This document shows, in pieces, positions 54,269 to 64,000 of a stretch of DNA of 64,000 nucleotides. The notes beneath the pieces were generated by a model. That model saw only the letters and a list, made by a program, of their open reading frames with translations. It did no database searches and was not told the origin of the DNA. Source of the DNA: Simmondsia chinensis (taxonomy: Eukaryota; Streptophyta; Magnoliopsida; Caryophyllales; Simmondsiaceae). The stretch is from assembly GCA_018398585.1 (NCBI GenBank), contig JAGTTD010000014.1, positions 20,769,387 through 20,833,386 of the forward strand. The letters are read 5' to 3'. The first letter of the stretch is position 1. Each line of letters starts with the position of its first letter. The position numbers and the translations under genes are program-made.

Positions 54269-57200
54269 ATCTAAAAGACGATTTATTGAACCAATCATGC
54301 TTACTTCCTTTTCTTGAGCTATGTATAGCCGTTCAGTATGAATGACTAAAGCGTGATTATGCTTTCAGTATTGTTTAATCTCCACTATTTATTCTACTTG
54401 AGGTTCCTGCATTACCATATCAATTATATAATCTGGATGTTTTTAGGGTGTCTTGTCTCTATTATATATTTGGAAAAAAATAAAAAAAAGGAAAAAAGAA
54501 AAAAGAAAGGTGGTAGGATAAGCGTAGGTTAACGTGAAAATCGAGGGGGTGGTTCTTTGGCGATGCTGCCAGACAGCTAGTGGCTTAAACTTCTAGCAGC
54601 AAGCGCATGGAGTATAAGGTAAAAATTAGTTAGCATCAAAATAGTTTAGGCACATGCCTTTCAAACTGATAAAAGAGACATTGTCTAAAATCAAGAAGAT
54701 ATATTTTGCTTTTACATTCATACGATGTAGTAGTCATGTTATGATTAAGGCAATGGTGCATAATATCATGTAAATCTTTTACATTTTGATATGAAGTTCC
54801 ATCTCTACATATGTAGCACAAAATGTTGTATCTGATTGAATTTTGTTGTCACGTGCGATTCATATACTAAGCCGCTTATTGTATTGACATGAACTAACAC
54901 CTATATGACTTGTGCCATGAGCAAGCAAAATGTGAAGGGCATTGTCTTGTAGGGCAACAATAGTTATCTTGCAAAAACTTATGTGGAATGCATTATTCGG
55001 GACTTCTAAAGAACATTGTGCATTATGTTAGTAATGGTACTCCACCTTATTAGTCATATGCGAGACAATAACTTGATGTGTTTTTCCAATTGATTGTAAG
55101 ATAGAAGAGCGACATGAGAGCTCGAGACGGGGGTGTGTTTGTGGTTAAGCATGAAATTGATATTTGACACCTTCTTGCCCATGTCTAAGATAGAAACACT
55201 TAGAGTTTTGACAAGTTCTTACTCTTAGCCATGATCTTGTGGTGTATATATCAAATGGACATTTATGATGTTTCTAAATAATGACCCTAAGGAAAAGTTT
55301 GTTTGGAACAACCAGAAGGATCTATGGCCCATAGTATGGAAAATAAAATTTGTAAACTTAACATGGCCTTCAATAAGCTCGCAAAGGGTGACATCAAAGT
55401 CTAATATAATCTTGGTCATATGGTGCTGGTGCTACTATTATGTGGCTAGTCTTGCTATTCGAAAATTGACTTAGGTGCTTTTTCAATTTTCCGTGTGATT
55501 GTTGCGGTTAACACAAGTTTAATGCTTGATGTTGATTGCAAACTTGTTAGAATGGAGTCTTGAACCTAGAATTGGCAACTCTTAGGTTAGGCATGTCTAG
55601 TTGCACAATCTTGAATCCTATTGTGTTGGTAGAACATTGAATGTTTTGAGTTTAATCATGGGGTAGATCTTGTATGTGTGAATTGGATTTCTTACATGTC
55701 TTCGGTGACCTAAGTGATATAAGTTGGTCATTGTAAAGGGCTAATAGAACTTTTGAGTTCTTGTGAAAATCCATGTGTTATTTAGTGTATTAATCTCCAT
55801 GTTGATGTGCTTTATGTATTTCCAATGGCGATATTTGAAGTAAGTTGTATATGTTGTTACATGCTGCCTGAAATGAAGAAAAGAATGCTTTTTCAAGTAT
55901 TGAAACATTTCTCTTTCAAGCTGAATATGATGCCACAAGTTGTTATAGACTTGTACATGCTGGATTTTGCAATATTGGAGTAATACTTGTTGTTTATGAT
56001 GTGCAATTGCTATATGTTATGCACATATAGCAGATTATGATATTTACTTGCTGAATGTTGATGCTCATATTGAGTTTGGTGTTGTCCATATTGGTTTTGG
56101 ACTATTTATAGTTGAAAATGCTGCATCTTAGTTGGCTGTGCTGTTTGGCATTGGTTTCATGCTGGTCAGGCTTTGAATTATGCAGTATTAGAATGTCTTT
56201 GCTGGAATTTAGCCAAGAGTTGGAAATATTGATATGTTTGAGTCATATGTGGACCTATACTGTCTTGGGAGACTTATAGATCCTTAGGCTCATTGTTTCA
56301 TACCCCCTTTTCTAGTTTTTGAAAAAAAAAAAAAAGGTAAGATGCAGGTTATATGAAAACCTTGATTAATCATGACCTTGGTATTTAGCTTGTGTCTAGA
56401 TACCTTATTTGGGTTATTGTCATACGTTGTGTGCTCATATTGCTCATTTGGATGACATATTATATAACCCTAGTATTCACTTGATGAGGAGAAAAATGTG
56501 GAATCGCGTCAAAATCTAAATACGCTAAGGTGATTGATAGCATTATGGTTTGATGAAAAACACAACATTCGTTCTATTATTTCATATGGTAGACCTAGTC
56601 TACATACATTGACCAAATGATGAATATTGAAGTACTCTAATTAAATTGTTAAGGTACTAGTAAAGTACTTTGAATAGGGTTTACGTTGTAATAGACTCCA
56701 TGTTGTGTTGGGTGTCTGATATCAGTGAGAGATATTCTACTAATGATAATGTATTTAGGCTCGTTAGAGAGCTACATTTAGTGAAACCCCTTTGAAACCT
56801 GCATTGTTTAGTAGTCCTTAAAGATTGAGTTGGTAGGTAGGAAAATTGAATGCTTTAGGAATGTAGTGTGAGACATTCCATTGTGAGGTTGTAAGAGCAC
56901 CCGAGAGCCGATGATTTATGTTGTTTGATCATAATCTTTTCTGTTTATTTTGTTTCTGTCAATGTTTGCTAGTTATAGCTAGCTTATGGAAATTGATTAT
57001 AGTGAAAATATTATTTTGGCGATTGTCTAAAGTCAGTGTGAATAGCTTGATGATGCTAGCACTTGGGCTTGAGAGCCTTACTGAGGCCTGGGTTGCCTTA
57101 GGTTGAATTGTAAAAGGTACCTTGTGAATTATGGTCTCCTGCACCTCTTTCTCTTAAGATCACCAAATCTGATATAATATTGGTATAGTATATGGACTAC

Positions 57201-58667
57201 CCTTAATAAGAATAATGCATATACTCTAAGTACAATGAGAATGGGTATGTGGTCTTTTGTGACCTAAACTAGTGGTGATCCAATTGATTTGAGATGATAA
57301 TGTTTCACAATGGTGATGAAATGTGAAATTAACAAATTTGCAGTATATGTTTTTCGTGCCAACTGTGTATACGATATACGTATGATATGTGTACTATGTG
57401 AGTACATGGGGTGGAGATATGATTTTATTGATATGATATTTGCTCCACTATTGTGTTATAATGACTTTTGTTGAAGTTGGCAGGCGATGGAGCTAGTTGT
57501 TTAACAGCTCATTGTAGATACCTCAATATGGGGGTAAGAACAACTTGTGATTGATGTTGGCAGTGGTCAACTCTCAAGTACCGCTTTGTTGCAGTACAGT
57601 GTGAAATGCCTTGTATGATGGTTGAGCATGGTGCTTTAACCTAACCTATAGTACGTGACGGGTGGTGTGAACACTGCACACTTGATGGGTTTGGGAAGAG
57701 GAGACCTATTCGTCTCAGACATAAGATTGTAAATGACTTACTTGAAAGAAAGTAATATCACTAGATTGTGTAAGGTCTGAAAAGAACCTTGTGGATCCAT
57801 TGATTGAAAATACATCGAGGGGGATGGGACTAAAGTCTATACACGAATAAATTGTGATGTATCCAACCTGGTTTTAACAGGTTTAATGTAAAAAGACATA
57901 GTTTCATTCAAGAAAATGCATTGTGTTTTATGTTGTCCCTCTCTATGGTATGACAGTGCGGAGACGGGTCCATAACCATATGTTTGGTGGTGTAAGCGAG
58001 GCTTGCACTTGATGGACATTGTCTGTACGTTACCGGGGGTGAGGTTGAGCTTTAGCTCTTAAGGGGCCCATATCCATATGTTTGGTGGTGTGCGGTAACA
58101 CACACTTGATGGGATCCACCTATGTAGGTGTGGGAGTCTGGCCGCTCCCTATGAAGGTTCAAGACTTGCCTTTTAGAGAGTCTATGAATATACAGGACGA
58201 GCGCATGGCCGATAAAATGTGCCAAACAGCATGAGTTGTCGTTATGTTACCAAGGAGTAAGGTTGAGCTCTAGCTCTAAATTGACCCATAGCAATATATT
58301 TGGTGGTGTGCAGTAACACACACTTGATGGGATTTACCTATATAGGTGTGGGAGTGTGCCCACTTCCTATGAAGGCTTAAAACTTGCCTTCTTGAGCGCC
58401 TATGAATATTCGGGACGAGCGCATGGCCGATAAAATGCGCCAATCCGCTGGAGTTGCTAAGATTTGGAGTTTAGTACTTGTCCAAGTTGCAGACTACACA
58501 ACCCCTTGTGAGGTTCAAGATGAAAGTCACCTCGCAAGATGTTAGGCCTAAACTTGGGTTACACTAGGTGACGATTCAAGTCGCGAGACATCGGCACTGA
58601 AAACTAAACCCCCTGTGCCCAATGCATTCTTGTTTGTTCTCTTCCTCTTGTATCATTTGTGGGGGAT
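54269..58667 (+). other. non-coding interior of the LARD-like element
   Basis: No gag or pol remnant can be read on either strand. It is only moderately AT-rich and not obviously decayed coding sequence. The right part carries a 217-bp tandem duplication and the polypurine-like tract GTGGGGGAT at 58659-58667. Confidence 0.7.
58029..58450 (+). repeat. 217-bp tandem duplication
   Basis: Copies start at 58029 and 58246 (GTTACC, then AGGTTGAGCT, TTTGGTGGTGTGC(G/A)GTAAC, GGACGAGCGCATGGCCGATA). A truncated third relative (CATATGTTTGGTGGTGT) lies at about 57975-58020. Confidence 0.88.
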
Positions 58668-59655
58668 TGTAAGAAAAATGATACAAGCTAATCTTTAGTT
58701 TTGTGGAAATTGTATCCTACATTGGAAAAATAGTGTGGATGGTCATTTTCTTAATGGGTATATTTATTTTTTGGAAAATATATTTCAAGAACCGTTATTA
58801 GTCGTTATGGTTTACCGTCATTAAAATAGTGACCGCTGGGAATTTATTAACAATATAGCCGTTGTAATTTATTACATTCGTTATTTCACCGTTGTCAATT
58901 AAAACTCACATTTTGGCTTCTCGTTGTATAACCCCCCAAGATCAGTCTCACACCCCAACCTCTCCTCCTGATTTTCTCTTGCCCCTAATCGTTAGGGTTT
59001 TTTCCTAATCTATCAACCCATCATCTCAACCCCAACAAAATCTATGTAAAACATAGATCTTCTACTAAATACATGGAAACAAGGCAGTGGGATATCACTG
59101 AAAGCATAAGAGGGATTTTAATTGATTGGCTAGTGGAGCTCCCATTGCGACCTGTACTCTAGCTCTCCAAATCTAAGTTCCAATTTATAGATTCAGATTT
59201 CGGGCAAAGTTCTTAGGCACTCCTGCCCGGCAATTAACAAGTGCACGTTAAGAGTCAAATAGCATTAATCCTGGAGGACGGTCGCCGGTTATACTGCATG
59301 CACCGGAGCAGCGGCGAAATCGTCTTTTAGGACAGTGGACTTTACCACGGTGCGGTATCATCGTTTAGTAAGATCTTTCTAATTACTCTCTTTTTCCATT
59401 GCTATTATTGAATATTTATCAATTCGTAACATCTTGATACTTTCATTTCAAGTCGCTTTATTGAATTTCACTCCAAATGCAATGACCCTAAATTGGCTCA
59501 TTAAATACTTGATCAAATGTCTGTGAGAGTGCGTATAATTTGTTCGATGAAATGCCTGGAAGAAATGTTATGTCTTGGAGCAATATGATTAGTGTATTTG
59601 TTACGAATTTGATGTATTATGAAGTTTTGAGGTTTTACTATGAGAATTTATAACA
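58668..59655 (+). repeat. 3' LTR of the LARD-like element
   Basis: 988 bp, partner of 53213-54268. Confidence 0.88.
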
Positions 59656-60779
59656 AGAGCAAGTCAAAATAAAACCAAAACGATTGCCTAATCAAGCTCA
59701 ACCTCGAATAAATTCCAATTCAAGCCTAAAACTCTAAAACAAAATGGCGTATATCCTGACAATCCAAATGACCAAATGCTAAATAAGTGGCTTCAATCCA
59801 TCTATGCAACATGTCAAATTAAAAAAAATAAAAAAAAATCGCATTGACCATTAAGTTAAGCTCAACTCCAAATGAATTCCAATCAAATCCAAATTCGAAA
59901 AAGAAAGGATAAGCCTTGATAACCTTACTCCAACTTCACTGCCATCCGAAAAATATTCTTCAAGTGACATATAAATGGTTCTATTTCTAGAACACACCAA
60001 CCAAACACACTCATGTTCGACTATGAGGTCAAGCCTTGTCCACGTTCAAAAATTCACATGCACAATGCTCGAGGGGGCAATTGTTGTACATGAAAATTTT
60101 AACAACTTTGGTAGAATCATCAACTTTAGTTTGTTGCATGTGAAGTCATGCAAATGCCAAATACATCAAGTACAAGGTGGGCTCAAAAATATATCATTAA
60201 ATAATGCAAATTAAAAATGGGCTCAAATTATACTTTTGATAGTACAAGCCAAATAAAATCTTAGCCCATTTATCATTTCTTCCTTATTGTATATACAATT
60301 TAAAAAAAAAACGGAGAAATGGGTGATGGGAAGTTGAAAAAAAACTAACTTTGCCTAGCTTTAGCGCTAAATAAAATAACAGACCAAGAAGAGATCAAAA
60401 AAGAAAGGAAAGGAAAAAAAAAAAAAAAAACCGCGAGAGAGAGAGGAAGAAGATGAAGAAGAAGCTAAATAAAAGTTTAAAAAAAAAAAATTATTTGTAC
60501 CAACTTTAAAAGAGAGAAAGAGTGAGAGATTTTTCAATTAGAAGGTGTACAATTTTTCTTTGATAAGCTTTGATCTCCAATTACCTACTCTTGATTTCGT
60601 GCTTTAATCTTGATTTTTACGTATCCTTTTCTTATTTCAAATTAGTCTTAAGAAAAAATTTGATATCTCTCAAGCAAAATTTTAAAAAAAAATCTCTATG
60701 TCACATTAAACTTTGAAAATGCTTTACGCTTAATAAAATCCAAAAGAATCGATTTTAAAAATAATATTCCCACAGTGGA

Positions 60780-61140
60780 ACCGAAAGGATCCGAGTTGGG
60801 TGGTCCAAATTTCAAACACTAGCGGGTCCCTGGATTCTAACGGATCCAGCAAATTACATGGACTCTAGAGGGCCCTTGGATTCTAACGGATCCAACAAAT
60901 TATATGGACTTTAGCAGGTCCATGGATTCTAGCGGATCCAAAAAATTATATGAACTCAAGTGGGTCAATGGATTCTAATGGATCCAACATGCTATATGGA
61001 TTCTAACGGGTCCACGAAACCTAGCTGTTTCAGCACTGAATACGGATTCCAGTGGATCCATGGATTCTAACAGATCCACCAAAACCTAGCGGTTTCGATC
61101 CTTTATATGGACTCTTTCGGGTCCTTGAACCTAATGGATC
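60780..61140 (+). repeat. 46-bp minisatellite array
   Basis: Plus-strand counterpart of 15810-16130: GGATTCTAACGGATCCA and ATATGGACT(C/T)TAG phrases. Confidence 0.85.
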
Positions 61141-61290
61141 TGATATTTAAATGGACTTTTTTTGAGTTCTGGAACCTAGTTATTCCAATTAAACTCCTTT
61201 GGATCCGTGAAATTTGCTTAGCTTAATAAAACCTTTTTCTTTTCCTTTTTTTTAAAAAGAGAAAATAAAATTAAACAAAAAAGAGTATAC

Positions 61291-61319
61291 GCCCCCCCCC
61301 CCCCCCCCCCCCCCCCCCC
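61291..61319. repeat. poly-C run in TL LTR
   Basis: About 29 uninterrupted C, at the LTR position matching the poly-G at 5639-5684 on the inverted copy. Confidence 0.85.
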
Positions 61320-62872
61320 TCTCTAAAAGAAACAAAAATAGAAAAAACAAAAATTTGCATAAACAAGAAAAGAAAAAAATGTAAAAAAATTGTCCAATGC
61401 CTCTGCTAAAAAACAGAAAAAAAAAATTTCCCACAATGACTACAAATATTGATAATCAATTTTGGAAAATCTGTTTGTTCTACTTTTAGAACTACGTTGA
61501 CTTGATCCCAAAGTGGGTACGTTGCAAACCCGAGATTAAATGACGGACGCTATCACAGTTTTGAATACCAAATCTAAATTGGCAGACTCAAGTGGCTTGA
61601 CTAAGGATAACCTGCAATTAAGGTTAATTTAACTAGGGTACAAAGTGACATGTAAGACTTTGAGCTCGAAGTTCAAAAAGGGGAAATATAAATGAGTCGG
61701 ACCAAATATGCTTTGAATAGTTGAATGGAATCCGACACCTTTAAATCAAATCAAACCTAAAGAAAAAAAAAAAAATTTAATACAACATAAAGTTAAACTA
61801 CGAACGGTTTCATCCCTTAAAAGGATACGTAGACAACTATGTTCAGGTGTAGCCTAAAGAGTAAATAAATTCTTTTTTCTCTCGTGGGATGAATATTACG
61901 TCATTGCCTCGACAAGTTGACTAAACTTGACTTGACTCAAGTAATCTAAAACCAAAGACTGCTATGTCCGGCCTAAATCCAGAACAACTTCCGTGTTAAA
62001 CCCAAATTCAAAAAGACTTCCACGTCAAACCAAATTCCAAAGAAGGGACAACTTCCATGCCAAACCTAAATTTAAATTAAATTTCATTTTGTATTGAATC
62101 CAAAATTAATTTCGTCATGCTTAAACTAAAAAACCAAATATCCCATGTCACACTTTCGCCAAAATTGACTTCCATGTTAGACTTAAATCCAATTTTATGC
62201 CAAACCTAAATACAAAAAGAGATCCCATGCCAAATCAAAGTATTAAATGACTTATTTGTCAAATTTAAACTCAAACCAAAATTTCAAAACCAAATGTCAA
62301 CCCAACTTCCAAATGAAATCCCACGTTAATTTCAAATTCTAAATGCTAAGCAAAATTGAAATTCTTCAAATTTCACCTAAACTCCAAATGACATTTTAGT
62401 CAATTTTAAGCCTGAGTCAATATCCAATCCAAATGAATTCCATGTCAAACCCTGATGTGAAAAATGACTTTTCGGCCAAACCGAAACTTGAGACTACTTT
62501 CAAGTCAAATAAATGGAGATATCTTCCAAACCAAACTTAAATCCAAATTACATTCCAGCCATACCCAAATTCAAATTTTCAAATCAAGTATAAATTTCCA
62601 AGTCAAATCTAGACCAAAACCAAACCAAGCCCAACCTAAACCCAAGTCAAACTCTAGTAAAAAAAGACTTCCTAGTCAGGTCTAAATTCGAAACACTTAT
62701 TCAGTCAAACGTAAGTACATATGACTCCTAAGTCACGACTGGACCCAGCTAACCTCCATCACCTAGTCACCTAGTCGATTGGGTTAAATATTAACATATC
62801 ATTAGTCAGAATTAAAGGGTATTCTCTTAATGAAGATGTAATTAAGGGTGTATATCACCTTGAATAGGGTCG

Positions 62873-63290
62873 ACTTTCACTCAATGGGTAAATGCACGAG
62901 CATTTGGCCACTTTCACTCATTGTGCGGTGAGACAACCTTGAGTGATGCCTTATTGATAATGGAATTTGCCCAGTACCTATAAGGATCGGCGTTTACATG
63001 GAACACTCAGTTGCAGCCTAGGCCAATTTAGACTTGGGATGACTTGCAGAAGGCATTTCTAGCCCAGTTCATGAGCTCCAAGAAAAAAGTTCCAATAATG
63101 GATCTAGCTTATGCCGTTCAAAAGCAAAATGAGAGCGCAAACGTCTTTATTACACGATGGAAGAGCTTAAGTCTCCAATTTTCTTGAGAAATTGAGTGAA
63201 CATCTGCAGTTCAAATGTATGCCAAAAACCTCGAGCTAGAGATATCTACATATGTCTTATTGTAGAGCCCCAAAGTTTCAAAACTTTTTG
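62873..63290 (+). pseudogene. Ty3/gypsy gag fragment next to a truncated LTR
   Basis: Capsid core of a TL-type gag, plus strand. Readable parts are LMEFAQYL, GSAFTW, then TWDDLQKAFLAQFMSSKKKV and NESANVFITRWKSLSLQFS (about 63035-63190), then VSKLFGKSAKYIDEREK. TAA and TAG stops lie upstream of TWDD; a TGA and a TAG follow. GSAFTW...DDLQ...AFLAQF is the counterpart of GSAFRW...DDLQMAFLAQF in element Y (2515-2440). It follows the LTR end at 62872 directly, with the LTR terminus, primer site and gag start missing. Confidence 0.82.
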
Positions 63291-63625
63291 GTAAGTCAGC
63301 AAAATATATAGATGAAAGAGAAAAAGTACAACCACAAGGGGCATACTCCAAGACATGACCGAAGCTTAGAAAGATGAAACAACATCAAACATAGTTCAGA
63401 TAGGTACATGCAAGAAGCAACCAAAGCTTAACTAAAGAAACAAAGAAGAACTAATACTCAAACCCCCATTGCTGAAGCAAGGAGGCATGGTAGTGAGCTC
63501 CTCTGAACGAAGGAGCAGCAACTAAGCGGCTCCTGACCAAACCCGTAATCTCCTCTCACACGGCTGCAACTAATCTGGTCTGAGAATGCTGCACCCGAAG
63601 GTTATGCTCATACCAGAGAGTATAT
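63291..63625. other. unassigned interval, probably decayed gag continuation
   Basis: A-rich sequence after the gag fragment, with no motif I can name. It ends at the copia LTR start. Confidence 0.45.
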
Positions 63626-64000
63626 TGTTTGGAAAAAAACATAAATTTTGTTGGGAAAATAAACTCTGATGCGGACTATTGGATTCACAGTTCTCAACTA
63701 TGGTCACAACAGTAGGCACCTATTAGAGCACTTAGAGTAGGAGACTTTTCTCTCTACCTAAGCCCCTGGTCGGAGAGTCACGCTTTGTGACAGCTCACGT
63801 GTGAAAGCTCCCGGGAATAGGTTTATCTCTATAAACCCTTTCCCCTAATATTGGTTGTTGGGACGAATTTCAAAAATTCTTACTAAAGTCTACGCAGCAG
63901 AAGGGGTTTAGAATTCATAAATTCCAAACCTACGGTTGATATAAAATTCCTAATTTTAAATCTACATATTTAAATTCATGATTTAAATCTACTGATCCAA
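63626..64000 (-). mobile_element. copia LTR, cut by window end
   Basis: Matches the starts of 22757 and 29359 (TGTTTGGAAA, then GACTATTGG, TTCACAG, CAACTATGGTCACAAC, AGTAGGCACCTATTAGAGC). It has the same orientation as those LTRs. Whether it belongs to a full element or a solo LTR cannot be seen. Confidence 0.88.

Larger units (their letters stand above)
53213..59655 (+). mobile_element. large non-coding LTR retrotransposon (LARD-like)
   Basis: LTRs at 53213-54268 and 58668-59655 (TGT(T/A)(G/A)GAAAAATGATACAAGC to TTAT(G/A)ACA) enclose 4.4 kb without any frame longer than about 75 codons and no retroviral-type motif. Flanking GGAGC/AGAGC (53208-53212, 59656-59660) is a four-of-five-base target duplication. 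A TTTGTGGGGGAT tract before the second LTR gives plus orientation. No convincing primer site follows the first LTR. The second LTR lacks about 60 bp present near 54080-54140 in the first. Confidence 0.85.
59656..62872 (+). mobile_element. TL LTR of Z2, second part
   Basis: Uninterrupted LTR interior that shows the pre-insertion site of the MULE near 60345. It contains a GA-rich stretch, the 46-bp array (60780-61140), a C-run, two copies of the TACGTAG module (61500 and 61810) and the 30-40-bp unit array. It stops at CTTGAATAGGGT, the same point as the copy ending at 17773. Confidence 0.85.

Noticed and set aside
54636..58019. Short frames inside the LARD-like interior as genes
   Set aside because: All are under about 75 codons, on both strands, without motifs or codon pattern.

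Overview
The window is a plant nuclear, repeat-only region, most likely from a dicot. It shows no host gene, tRNA gene, functional rRNA gene or CRISPR array. It holds Ty3/gypsy and Ty1/copia LTR retrotransposons, a Mutator-like DNA transposon (MULE) carrying plant-specific genes, and two (TTG)n-tailed non-LTR insertions of the kind found in plant SINEs. The species cannot be named from the sequence.

The background is one AT-rich Ty3/gypsy family with LTRs of about 4 kb (called TL here; Tat-like, no chromodomain). Its LTRs are full of minisatellites: a 46-bp array and an array with units of roughly 30-40 bp. TL pieces occur in this order: Y, minus strand, gag at 861-3835 and LTR at 3927-6115; Z, plus strand, integrase end at 6498-7240 and LTR at 7289-17773; X, minus strand, 3' LTR at 17786-21903, integrase pieces at 21904-22756, 31667-31808 and 42030-42340, gag start at 42341-43264, 5' LTR from 43361 to 51810; Z2, plus strand, integrase end at 52200-52950 and LTR from 53000 to 62872, followed by a plus-strand gag fragment. 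The head-to-head arrangement of minus LTR, 370-bp bridge, plus integrase and plus LTR occurs twice with the same junctions.

Younger elements sit inside this background, most of them with recognisable target-site duplications. They are: a SINE-like insertion (4153-4765); a MULE (8156-15384) encoding a MuDR-type transposase and a plant mobile domain (PMD) protein; a solo-LTR-like insert (20353-20699); a copia element (22757-31666); an Athila/Tat-like gag-protease element (31809-42029), which itself contains a small young LTR element (37913-40672) with an unrecognised ORF; a 5S rRNA-derived SINE-like insertion (43549-43822); a chromovirus (45141-50847); and a non-coding LTR element (53213-59655). 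A third copia LTR begins at 63626 and runs off the window.

No coding region is intact. Premature stops, frameshifts and catalytic Asp-to-Asn changes occur in the copia, chromovirus and TL copies, as expected for silenced, methylated repeats. The most unusual items are the 5S-headed SINE-like insertion and its sharing of a 3' module with a second insertion, the twice-repeated inverted TL unit, the PMD gene inside the MULE, and the unrecognised ORF in the small LTR element.
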